A stretch of DNA of 64,000 nucleotides. It comes from Geodermatophilus marinus. Its GTDB lineage: Bacteria; Actinomycetota; Actinomycetes; Mycobacteriales; Geodermatophilaceae. Below the pieces are notes generated by a model. The model worked only from the letters and a program-made list of their open reading frames with translations, did not search any database and was not told the origin of the DNA. Positions 27,401-35,652 of the stretch are shown piece by piece. Numbering within the stretch: the stretch's first letter is position 1; every line of letters starts with the position of its first letter. Both the position numbers and the translations under genes were made by a program. The stretch lies in assembly GCF_003428645.1 (NCBI RefSeq), contig NZ_QVQH01000006.1:1-64000 (forward strand), given 5' to 3'.

Positions 27401-27512
27401 GGCCTACCCGGTCGGGCAGCCGTTCCGCTCGGGGGACGACGTCGTCGTCCAGCACTTCCAGGGCGGCACCCTCACCTGGTCGCTGGGGGAGGGGCTGGTC
27501 CGCCGCACCTGA
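24498..27512 (+). CDS. large secreted metallopeptidase with eight LGFP-type repeats
   Basis: The 1004-residue protein has a signal peptide (RARAVLAVPAAVLLVLTAP), a 90-residue low-complexity linker of DPAPTA/DPAPAA repeats, a domain shared with the peptidase at 21554, and the zinc motif HEFGHNFGLGH at residues 378-388 with Met-turn LWDVMG. From about residue 578 it carries eight LGFP-like repeats (LGYP, VGYP, LGYP, AGYP, LGYP, VGHP, LGYP, LAYP). The first seven each contain a C-x6-C pair such as CGLAGDGC, probably disulfides. LGFP repeats suggest cell-wall attachment. AGGAG is 5 bases before the chosen GTG; ATG 24465 is an alternative. Substrate unknown. Confidence 0.78.
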   Translation: MPFPRRSRPHRARAVLAVPAAVLLVLTAPATASAGDETPAPTAPPSSAPAEEAATGGGDAGDPTGATTPSSAAPAPTEAPGAADPAPTADPAPTADPAPAADPAPAADPTPTAGVTEAGGPAGTPTVPSAPGTTVVGELVVAWPEHEDPDEAREHAHEGPLTWVETPAGASVRLPVDDLAGFVGEEATAAAETGPALPAGATVEVVLGREVTDEPAREDGLAPARDVLAAEVVQEAEPAPQEPVLPAATVTNEVTVAMVVPAGGQQDAMTLDRVVAAVDGPVADFWAEQSSGAIRLGVTAQHTWREADAGCSTPSALWAEVAAAVGFTEGPGKHLLLYVSSTPATQSSCAYGLATVGSSPASGGRLYVRGTGTSVLAHEFGHNFGLGHSSALQCDAAVESGRCELQGYRDLWDVMGVSWDELGSLNAAQAARLGLLPAEAQQSLAVPSSPVALTLAPLAGGTGTRAVRLTDEKGVAYWLEHRAPTGRDAWLATAANRYGLDSGVQLRRAAGQPDTSVLLDGTPSAYAGWTGDTRVALPVGRAVDVSGGDLRITVEGVSAAGARVRITRGVPPTVPATAISTAYDRSGGPDGPLGYPTSAESCGLAGDGCRRTFERGAIFWSPRTGARLVHGAIHDEWKRRGAHRSAVGYPVTDTLCGLVADGCYQGFQKGWFFTSRDTAPAVVLGGIRERWQALRSENGVLGYPTGDERCGLAGGGCWQSFTGGALVWSPATGARVVRAGILPRWTSSRTAAAGYPVSDTMCGLPDRGCYQVFQGGSLYASAGSAASVVRGGIREHWQRTGSEYGPLGYPAGDERCGLRGGGCRQQFTGGAVVWSPVLGARALRGGVLTHWDATGGLAGVGHPLTDTTCGLRDGGCYQLFERGSIYDSARTPPAVVRGAVRARWEAARLENGPLGYPTGDERCGLRGGGCLQDFSGGTVAWSPAAGAHSVTGEIRSSWLAAGGQDGSLAYPVGQPFRSGDDVVVQHFQGGTLTWSLGEGLVRRT

Positions 27513-27520
27513 CGGGCGGG

Positions 27521-27561
27521 GGCGCGGGGGACGGCGGTGCGGTGACGCCGTCCCCCGCGCC
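27521..27561. terminator. strong bidirectional terminator between convergent genes
   Basis: A perfect 16-bp stem (GGCGCGGGGGACGGCG and its exact complement) with a 9-base loop fills the gap between the peptidase stop at 27512 and the accA stop at 27564. Confidence 0.8.
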
Positions 27562-27563
27562 GG

Positions 27564-29324
27564 TCAGCCCTCGTCGCCGATGGTGCAGATGACCGCGCCG
27601 CTGCCGACGGTGGCGCCGACCTCGGCGGACAGCCCGGTCACCGTCCCGGCCTTGTGCGCGGTGATGGGCTGCTCCATCTTCATCGCCTCGAGCACGACCA
27701 CGAGGTCGCCGGCCTCGACGCTGGCGCCGTCCTCGACGGCGACCTTGACGATGGTGCCCTGCATCGGGGAGGTCAACGCGTCGCCGGAGGCCGCCGAGCC
27801 GCCGTGGCCGCCGCCGCGCCTGCGCGCCGTGGCGCCGCCCGCACCGGCCGGGGCGCCGCCGGCGGCCAGCCCGGCCGGCAGCGAGACCTCCAGCCGCCGC
27901 CCGCCGACCTCGACGACCACGGTCTGCCGCGGCTCCTCCTCCGCGCCCTCGGCCGGGACGGCGACCCAGGGCTCGACCCGGTTGTCCCACTCGGTCTCGA
28001 TCCACCGGGTGTGCACCGTGAACGGCTCGGTGGTGAAGGCGTCGTCCCGGACGACGGCGCGGTGGAACGGCACGACCGTGGGCATGCCCTCCACCACCAG
28101 CTCGTCCAGGGCGCGGCGGGCCCGCTGCAGCGCCTCGGTGCGGGTGGCGCCGGTGACGATCAGCTTGGCCAGCATCGAGTCGAAGGCCCCGGCGACCTCG
28201 CCGCCGGTCTCGACGCCGGAGTCCCAGCGCACGCCCGGGCCCTGGGGGATCTCCAGCCGGGTGACCGGGCCGGGGGCGGGCATGAAGTTGCGGCCGGCGT
28301 CCTCGGCGTTGATCCGGAACTCGATGCTGTGCCCGCGCGGGGTCGGGTCCTCGGTGATCTCCAGCGGCAGGCCCTCGGCGATGCGGAACTGCTGGCGGAC
28401 CAGGTCGATGCCGCTGGTCTCCTCGGAGACGGGGTGCTCGACCTGCAGCCGGGTGTTGACCTCGAGGAAGGAGATCGACCCGTCGGTGCCGACGAGGTAC
28501 TCGACCGTGCCGGCGCCGTGGTAGCCGGCCTCGGCGCAGATCGCCTTGGCCGAGGAGTGGATGCGGGCCCGCTGCTCGTCGGTCAGGAAGGGGGCGGGGG
28601 CCTCCTCGACCAGCTTCTGGTTGCGCCGCTGCAGCGAGCAGTCGCGGGTGCCGACGACGACCACGGTGCCGTGCGTGTCGGCCAGCACCTGCGCCTCGAC
28701 GTGCCGCGGCTTGTCCAGGAACCGCTCGACGAAGCACTCGCCGCGGCCGAAGGCCGACACCGCCTCGCGCACCGCGGAGTCGAACAGCTCGGGGATCTCC
28801 TCCAGCGTGCGGGCCACCTTCAGCCCGCGCCCGCCGCCGCCGAACGCGGCCTTGATCGCGACGGGCAGGCCGTGCTCCCGGGCGAAGGCGACGACCTCGT
28901 CGGCGCCGGAGACCGGGTCGGTGGTGCCCGGCACCAGCGGGGCGCCGGCGCGGGTGGCGATGTGCCGGGCGGCGACCTTGTCGCCGAGGTCGATGATCGA
29001 CTGCGGCGAGGGGCCGATCCAGGTCAGCCCGGCGTCGATGACCGCCTGGGCGAACCCGGCGTTCTCGGACAGGAAGCCGTAGCCGGGGTGGACGGCGTCG
29101 GCGCCGGACCGCTTCGCGGCGTCGAGGACCTTGTCGATCACCAGGTAGGAGTCGCCGGGCGTCGTCCCGCCGAGCGCGAAGGCCTCGTCGGCGGCCCGGA
29201 CGTGCAGCGCGTCCCGGTCCGGCTCGGCGTAGACGGCGACGCTGGTCAGCCCGGCGTCCCGGCACGCGCGGGCGACCCGCACGGCGATCTCTCCGCGGTT
29301 GGCGATGAGGACCTTCTGCACCAC
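27564..29324 (-). CDS. accA: acyl-CoA carboxylase alpha subunit (biotin carboxylase + biotin carrier)
   Basis: The 586-residue protein fuses biotin carboxylase and a biotin carrier domain as in AccA3 of mycobacteria. The N-terminus [18 protein letters not shown], the ATP-grasp glycine-rich loop [11 protein letters not shown] and the catalytic [14 protein letters not shown] are present. A Gly/Ala-rich linker near residues 480-510 leads to the carrier domain with the biotinylation site EAMKMEQP. It carboxylates biotin with ATP and bicarbonate and hands it to the AccD subunit. There are two consecutive GTG codons; GGAGGC upstream fits the second (29321) slightly better. BirA, which attaches the biotin, is encoded 4 kb away. 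Confidence 0.95.
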   Translation of the reverse strand: MVQKVLIANRGEIAVRVARACRDAGLTSVAVYAEPDRDALHVRAADEAFALGGTTPGDSYLVIDKVLDAAKRSGADAVHPGYGFLSENAGFAQAVIDAGLTWIGPSPQSIIDLGDKVAARHIATRAGAPLVPGTTDPVSGADEVVAFAREHGLPVAIKAAFGGGGRGLKVARTLEEIPELFDSAVREAVSAFGRGECFVERFLDKPRHVEAQVLADTHGTVVVVGTRDCSLQRRNQKLVEEAPAPFLTDEQRARIHSSAKAICAEAGYHGAGTVEYLVGTDGSISFLEVNTRLQVEHPVSEETSGIDLVRQQFRIAEGLPLEITEDPTPRGHSIEFRINAEDAGRNFMPAPGPVTRLEIPQGPGVRWDSGVETGGEVAGAFDSMLAKLIVTGATRTEALQRARRALDELVVEGMPTVVPFHRAVVRDDAFTTEPFTVHTRWIETEWDNRVEPWVAVPAEGAEEEPRQTVVVEVGGRRLEVSLPAGLAAGGAPAGAGGATARRRGGGHGGSAASGDALTSPMQGTIVKVAVEDGASVEAGDLVVVLEAMKMEQPITAHKAGTVTGLSAEVGATVGSGAVICTIGDEG

Positions 29325-29434
29325 GCCTCCTCTGTGGGGAACCGATCGGAGGGTAGTGCGTGCCGCCCGGGCGGCCCTCGCGGTGTCCGTGGCCGGGGGG
29401 TGTCGACCGGGGGGCCGGGGCGCCGGCCGGCCGC

Positions 29435-29440
29435 TAGCCT
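29435..29440 (+). promoter_or_regulatory. -10 box TAGCCT for the FkbM methyltransferase gene
   Basis: TAGCCT ends 6 bases before the ATG at 29447 with no ribosome-binding sequence; probable leaderless start. Confidence 0.6.
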
Positions 29441-29446
29441 TCCGCC

Positions 29447-30220
29447 ATGCTGGCCGCCCACCGGTTCCTGCTCACCCGCCTCCCCGGGGTGTACTTCCAC
29501 CTCCGCAACGTCGGCCGGAAGGTGGTCGGCACGCGCCGGAACCAGCGCCGCCTGTTCGCCGAGCTGGTGCGGCCCGGGGACCTGGTCTTCGACGTCGGGG
29601 CCAACATCGGCGAGTTCACCGGCGCGTTCCGCGACCTCGGGGCGCGGGTGGTCGCCGTCGAGCCGCAGCCCCGGCTGGGGGACCACCTGCGCCGGCGCTT
29701 CGGCTCCGACCCGGACGTCACCGTGGTCGCGACGGCGGTCTCCGACCACCCGGGCGAGGCCACGCTGTACTGCACGACGGCCGACGCCCTGGCCACGCTG
29801 GAGGAGGCGCGGGCGGAGGGCGCCGGCGGACCCGGTGCGGAGCTGGAGTGGAACGACACCATCGTCGTCCCGCTGCAGACGCTGGACGCCCTCGTGGCCG
29901 AGCACGGCACCCCGGTCCTGGTGAAGATCGACGTCGAGGGCCACGAGCACGGTGTCGTCCGGGGGCTGGCCTCGGCCCGCCCGAGCGTCTTCTTCGAGGT
30001 CAACCGGCCGGGGGCGTTCGACGTGCTCGAGACCCTGGCGGCACGGGGGTACGGCGAGTTCTACGTCCGGGTGGCCGAGCGCCCCGACTGGGTGTCCCGC
30101 CGGCCCATGACCGCGGCGGAGGCCACCGACTGGCTGCGGGCGTCCACCGACGACTGCGACTGCCTGGCGCTCGCGCCGGGGGCCGGCCCCGACCGCCGTC
30201 CGGCGCCGGCTGCCGGCTGA
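29447..30220 (+). CDS. FkbM-family methyltransferase
   Basis: The 257-residue protein contains the SAM-binding motif [15 protein letters not shown] at about residue 45, VVAVEPQP, and the FkbM hallmark [17 protein letters not shown]. FkbM-type enzymes are usually O-methyltransferases acting on sugars or polyketides; the substrate cannot be inferred from the neighbours. It is inserted between the acyl-CoA carboxylase subunit genes, in the opposite direction to them. Confidence 0.85.
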   Translation: MLAAHRFLLTRLPGVYFHLRNVGRKVVGTRRNQRRLFAELVRPGDLVFDVGANIGEFTGAFRDLGARVVAVEPQPRLGDHLRRRFGSDPDVTVVATAVSDHPGEATLYCTTADALATLEEARAEGAGGPGAELEWNDTIVVPLQTLDALVAEHGTPVLVKIDVEGHEHGVVRGLASARPSVFFEVNRPGAFDVLETLAARGYGEFYVRVAERPDWVSRRPMTAAEATDWLRASTDDCDCLALAPGAGPDRRPAPAAG

Positions 30221-30261
30221 CACGAACCCCGGCTCGGCATCGTCGTCCCCCTCCAGGACAT

Positions 30262-30287
30262 CCCTGCCGCCGGAACGGCCGGCAGGG
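30262..30287. terminator. stem-loop between convergent fkbM-type gene and maf
   Basis: CCCTGCCG and CGGCAGGG flank a 10-base interior that itself can pair (CCG/CGG). It sits in the 93-bp gap where two genes converge. Confidence 0.5.
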
Positions 30288-30313
30288 GGACGGCGAAGCC
30301 CCGGGGCGGCCGG

Positions 30314-30922
30314 CTACCGGCGCCAGAGGTCGGTGAGGGAGAGCCCGCGCTTGGCCAGCTGGGTGCGCAGGGTCGCCAGGGACAGCCCCACCACGGCGGC
30401 CGGGTCGCCGTCCACCCGCCGCACGAAGGGCGCGCCGAGCCCGTCGAGGGTGAAGGCCCCGGCGACGGCCAGCGGCTCCCCGGTGGCCAGGTAGGCCTCG
30501 AGCTCCCGCGGTGTCGGCTGGGCGAAGTGCACGGTCGTGGAGACGACGGCGACGTCGCGGCTGACCACCCTGCCGTCCTGGACGTCGAACAGCGCCTGCC
30601 CGGTGTGCAGCACCCCGCTGCGGCCGCCCATCCGCTGCCACCGGTCCCGGGCCTCCTGCACGTCCGCCGGCTTGCCCATCGGCCGGCCGCGGAACTCCAG
30701 CAGCGAGTCGGCGCCGACGACCAGCGCGTCGGTCTCCCGCGCGGCCACGGCCCCCGCCTTGGCGGCCGCGAGCAGGGCCACCTGTTCGCCGACCCGGGGT
30801 GCGCGGACGGCGGACTCGTCGACCTCGCTGACCACCACCTCGGGTGCCAGGCCGGCCTGCCGCAGAAGGGCCAGGCGGGCCGGGGACGCCGAGCCCAGGA
30901 CCAGCCGGCGGACCCCGCTCAC
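30314..30922 (-). CDS. maf: Maf-family nucleotide pyrophosphatase
   Basis: The 202-residue protein opens with RRLVLGSASPARLALLRQAG, the conserved Maf N-terminus, and has SEVDESAVRAP, VVGADSLLEFRGRPMGKP and GAFTLDGLGAPFVRRVDGD. Maf proteins hydrolyse nucleoside triphosphates such as dTTP/UTP or modified nucleotides and are linked to septum inhibition. GTG 30922 overlaps the accE stop by 4 bp, so it is the distal gene of accD-accE-maf. The gene order matches mycobacterial accD5-accE5-maf. Confidence 0.9.
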   Translation of the reverse strand: MSGVRRLVLGSASPARLALLRQAGLAPEVVVSEVDESAVRAPRVGEQVALLAAAKAGAVAARETDALVVGADSLLEFRGRPMGKPADVQEARDRWQRMGGRSGVLHTGQALFDVQDGRVVSRDVAVVSTTVHFAQPTPRELEAYLATGEPLAVAGAFTLDGLGAPFVRRVDGDPAAVVGLSLATLRTQLAKRGLSLTDLWRR

Positions 30923-31140
30923 GCGTTCCACCCGGAGGCCCGCCAGCCGCCCGGGCCGGCGTGCAGGGCCCGCCGGTGGGCGTGCCCCGCCCAGCCCCAC
31001 GCCCCGACCGGTGCCGGGCGGCGGCGCGGGCGGGGACGGGCGAGCGCGGCGAGGACGACGGTGAGGGCGGCGAGCTCCTCCGCCGAGGGTTCCCCGCGGA
31101 GGACCCGCAGGAGCGGGCGCTGCGGTGCGCTGTCGTTCAT
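30919..31140 (-). CDS. accE: acyl-CoA carboxylase epsilon subunit
   Basis: The 73-residue protein matches the small actinobacterial epsilon subunit: LLRVLRGEPSAEELAALTVVLAAL near the N-terminus and the terminal WRASGW. Epsilon stabilises the AccA-AccD holoenzyme and raises its activity. The middle is Arg/Pro-rich and poorly conserved as usual. The first ATG is at 31140; a TTG three codons upstream is possible. It lies between accD and maf. Confidence 0.88.
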   Translation of the reverse strand: MNDSAPQRPLLRVLRGEPSAEELAALTVVLAALARPRPRRRPAPVGAWGWAGHAHRRALHAGPGGWRASGWNA

Positions 31141-31282
31141 CGGTGCCAATCGTTCGGGACGAGCCGCGGGAGCGGTCGTGAGGAGCGGGGGCCCGGAGGG
31201 TCCCCCGACGAACGACGTGCAGCGGCTCCGCGCACGCCGGGGACGCTCCCTGGCCGCGGTGGTCGTCCGGAGGACGACGATG

Positions 31283-32911
<1,629 letters not shown>

Positions 32912-32941
32912 GGGTGGGTCCTCCTCGCTGGCGCTCGTGGG

Positions 32942-32956
32942 GCCGCGAATCGCGGC
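32942..32956. promoter_or_regulatory. small palindrome between accD and birA
   Basis: GCCGCGA and TCGCGGC flank one A in the 101-bp divergent region; a candidate shared operator for accD and birA, with no direct evidence of function. Confidence 0.3.
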
Positions 32957-33000
32957 ACTGACGTCCGGGGGTGAGCTCGCCAGCCGGCTCACGGGTTCCG

Positions 33001-33006
33001 TAGCGT
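33001..33006 (+). promoter_or_regulatory. -10 box TAGCGT for leaderless birA
   Basis: TAGCGT ends 6 bases before the GTG at 33013. Confidence 0.6.
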
Positions 33007-33012
33007 AGGGGA

Positions 33013-33852
33013 GTGCCGGAAGCGACGCCGTCCCCCTCGGCAGGTCCCGCCCGCCCGCCGCTCGACGGGCCGGCCCTCGCGGCGGAGCTGACCGGCGGCA
33101 GCCGGCTGTGGCGCTCGCTGGAGGTCACCGAGGAGATCGGGTCCACCAACGCCGAGCTGCTCGCCGCCGCGGCCGACGACGCCGAGGAGGGCGCGGCCCT
33201 GGTGGCCGAGCACCAGGCGGCCGGCCGCGGGCGGCTGGACCGGGTCTGGGTGTCCCCGCCGCGTGCCGGGCTGACCGTCTCGGTGCTCCTGCGCCCCGAC
33301 GTGCCGGCGGCCCGGCGCGGGTGGTTGCCCCTGCTCACCGGGGTCGCCCTCGCCGAGGCGGTGACCGGGTCGACGCCGGTCCGGGCCTCGCTCAAGTGGC
33401 CCAACGACCTGCTCGACGCCGACGGGGCGAAGCTGGCCGGGATCCTCGCCGAGGCCGCCTCCGGCGCGGTCGTGGTCGGGGTGGGGCTCAACGTCTCCAC
33501 GCAGGCCGGCGAGCTGCCCGAGGGCGGGACGTCGCTGGCGCTGGCCGGTGCGGGGCCGGTCGACCGCGGCGCGCTGCTGCTGGCCTTCCTTCGCGGGCTG
33601 GAGCGCCGCTACCTCGACTGGGTCGCCGCGCTCGGCGACCCGGTGGGCACCGGGCTGGCCCGCGACTACCTGGCCTGGTGCTCGACCGTCGGCGCCGAGG
33701 TGGAGGTCACCCTGCCCGACGGCTCGGCGCGCGCGGGCACGGCGGAGTCGGTCGACTGGGACGGCCGGCTGGTGGTCCGGGGCCCGGAGGGGACCGTGGC
33801 GCTGGCCAGCGGCGACGTCCGCCACGTGCGGACACGCGCGCCCGGCTCCTGA
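33013..33852 (+). CDS. birA: biotin--[acetyl-CoA-carboxylase] ligase
   Basis: The 279-residue protein is a monofunctional biotin protein ligase without the DNA-binding domain of E. coli BirA. The sequences [31 protein letters not shown] (the biotinyl-AMP loop GRGRxxR-type) and LKWPNDLL are typical. It joins biotin to the EAMKM lysine of AccA through biotinyl-5'-AMP. It diverges from accD, as in mycobacteria. The C-terminal SH3-like domain is present ([17 protein letters not shown]). Confidence 0.93.
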   Translation: MPEATPSPSAGPARPPLDGPALAAELTGGSRLWRSLEVTEEIGSTNAELLAAAADDAEEGAALVAEHQAAGRGRLDRVWVSPPRAGLTVSVLLRPDVPAARRGWLPLLTGVALAEAVTGSTPVRASLKWPNDLLDADGAKLAGILAEAASGAVVVGVGLNVSTQAGELPEGGTSLALAGAGPVDRGALLLAFLRGLERRYLDWVAALGDPVGTGLARDYLAWCSTVGAEVEVTLPDGSARAGTAESVDWDGRLVVRGPEGTVALASGDVRHVRTRAPGS

Positions 33853-33885
33853 CCCCGGGGCCGGCGCCGGGCGATCCTGTCGGGC

Positions 33886-34419
33886 GTGCCCTACCCCGAC
33901 AAGCTGCTGGCCGACGACGAGGAGGTCGTCCGGCACCTGCACCCGCACTGGTCCACCGTGGCCCGTCCGCTGGCCCTCCTCTTCCTCGTCGTGGGCGGGG
34001 CCTCGTACGCGGCCGCGCTCGTCCCGGCCGGCGACGCCCAGGGCGCGACCCGGCTGGTCCTGCTCGGCGTCGCCGCCGCCCTCGTGGCCGTGTTCGTGGC
34101 CGGCCCGCTGCTGCGCCGGCGGTGCACGCACTACGTGATCACCACCCACCGGCTGCTGTTCCGGGAGGGCGTGCTGTCCCGGCACGGCCGGGACATCGGC
34201 CTGTCCCGGATCACCGACGTCTCCTACCGGCAGACGCTGTGGGAGCGGGTGCTGGGCTCCGGCACGCTCACGATCGAGTCGACCGGCGACGCCGGGCCGA
34301 CCGTCCTGCACCGCATCCCGGACAGCGACGGCGTCGCGCAGCTGCTCGCGCACGTGGTCGAGGAGGACGCCGACCGGCGGGCGTGGCCCGGCGCCGGGCA
34401 CCCGACCGCCCGCCTCTGA
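33886..34419 (+). CDS. PH-domain membrane protein (YdbT/Rv3278c type)
   Basis: The 177-residue protein has a short polar N-terminus (DEEVVRHLHPHW), two hydrophobic helices (residues about 27-77) and a bacterial PH-like domain with YVITTHRLLFREGVLSRHGRDIGLSRITDVSYRQTLWERVLGSGTLTIES. Function is unknown; the M. tuberculosis counterpart Rv3278c sits next to birA as here. GTG is the likely start, 33 bp after birA. Confidence 0.85.
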   Translation: MPYPDKLLADDEEVVRHLHPHWSTVARPLALLFLVVGGASYAAALVPAGDAQGATRLVLLGVAAALVAVFVAGPLLRRRCTHYVITTHRLLFREGVLSRHGRDIGLSRITDVSYRQTLWERVLGSGTLTIESTGDAGPTVLHRIPDSDGVAQLLAHVVEEDADRRAWPGAGHPTARL

Positions 34420-34423
34420 CGCG

Positions 34424-34447
34424 CGCCGTGACGGATCCGTCACGGCG
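34424..34447. terminator. perfect 24-bp palindrome after the PH-protein gene
   Basis: CGCCGTGACGGA is followed immediately by its exact reverse complement; as RNA it gives a 10-bp stem with a GATC loop 5 bases after the stop codon. It could equally be an operator for sbcDC, whose -10 box lies 30 bp downstream. Confidence 0.5.
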
Positions 34448-34477
34448 TGCCTGGCCGGTTCTGTCGCACCCCCGACC

Positions 34478-34483
34478 TACCTT
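34478..34483 (+). promoter_or_regulatory. -10 box TACCTT for sbcD
   Basis: TACCTT lies 8 bases before the ATG at 34492; no ribosome-binding sequence is present. Confidence 0.45.
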
Positions 34484-34491
34484 CTGCGCCC

Positions 34492-35652
34492 ATGCGGCTG
34501 CTGCACACCTCCGACTGGCACATCGGCCGCACGCTGCACGGGGCCGACCTGCTGGCCGAGCAGGAGGCGGTCCTCGGCTCGCTGGCCGACGTCGTCGCCG
34601 CCGAGTCGGTCGACGCGGTCCTCGTCGCCGGTGACGTCTACGACCGCGCGGTGCCCTCCGCCGACGCCACCGGCGTCCTGGACCGGGTCGTCGGGCGGCT
34701 GCTGGCCGCCGGCGCGGCCGTCGTCCTCACCCCGGGCAACCACGACTCGGCCCGCAGGCTCGGCACTTTCTCCGGGCTGCTGGCCGCGGCCGGGCTGCAC
34801 GTCCGGGCCGACACCCGGCGGCTGGACGAGCCGGTGCTCCTGGCCGACGAGCACGGCCCGGTGGCCGTCTACGGGGTGCCGTACCTGGAGCCCGAGCTCG
34901 CCCGGCACGAGCTCGGCGGGGGTGGGCGGGAGAGCGGTCCGCGCAGCCACGAGGCGGTGCTGGCCGAGGCGGTGCGGCGGGTCCGGGCCGACCTCGCGGG
35001 GCGGCCCGGCGCGCGCTCGGTCCTCATGGCGCACGCGTTCGTCGGCGGCGGCGTCCCCAGCGACAGCGAGCGCGACATCTGCGTCGGCGGGGTCGACCTC
35101 GTGCCGGCCGGCGTCCTCGACGGGGTCGACTACGTCGCCCTGGGCCACCTGCACCGGCCGCAGACCCTCACCCCCCGGCTGCGCTACAGCGGCTCGCCGC
35201 TGGCGTACTCCTTCGGCGAGGCGGGCCAGGACAAGCAGGCCTGGCTGGTCGACCTCGACGCCGGCGGGCTGGCCGGCGTCCGGGCCGTGCCGCTGCCGGC
35301 GCCGCGCCCGCTCACGGTGCTCACCGGCGCGCTCGAGGAGCTGCTCGCCGACCCCGCGCACGCCGCGGTGACCGGGCACTTCGTCTCGGCGCGGCTCACC
35401 GACCCGGTGCGGCCCGTCGACCCGATGCGCCGGCTGCGCACCCGGTTCCCGCACTGCGTGCACCTCGAGTGGACCGGTGGCGGGGCCCGCGACGGCCGCA
35501 GCTACCGGGAACGCCTGCACGGCCGGGGCGACCTCGAGGTGGCCGGCGAGTTCGTCGGCCACGTCCGGGAGGGGGTGGGCGCCACGGCCGGCGAGCGGGA
35601 GCTGCTCGCGCGGGCGCTCGGGGCGGCCGGCCGCGAGGAGCGCGCCCGGTGA
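34492..35652 (+). CDS. sbcD: nuclease SbcCD subunit D (Mre11-like)
   Basis: The 386-residue protein starts MRLLHTSDWHIGRTLHG, the first phosphoesterase motif, followed by LVAGDVYDRAVP, LTPGNHDS and DYVALGHLHRPQ, the manganese ligands of the Mre11/SbcD family. With SbcC it forms an ATP-dependent complex that cleaves hairpins and blocked DNA ends. The stop overlaps sbcC by 4 bp. This pair interrupts the otherwise mycobacterium-like gene order between the PH protein and the GtrA gene. Confidence 0.95.
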   Translation: MRLLHTSDWHIGRTLHGADLLAEQEAVLGSLADVVAAESVDAVLVAGDVYDRAVPSADATGVLDRVVGRLLAAGAAVVLTPGNHDSARRLGTFSGLLAAAGLHVRADTRRLDEPVLLADEHGPVAVYGVPYLEPELARHELGGGGRESGPRSHEAVLAEAVRRVRADLAGRPGARSVLMAHAFVGGGVPSDSERDICVGGVDLVPAGVLDGVDYVALGHLHRPQTLTPRLRYSGSPLAYSFGEAGQDKQAWLVDLDAGGLAGVRAVPLPAPRPLTVLTGALEELLADPAHAAVTGHFVSARLTDPVRPVDPMRRLRTRFPHCVHLEWTGGGARDGRSYRERLHGRGDLEVAGEFVGHVREGVGATAGERELLARALGAAGREERAR

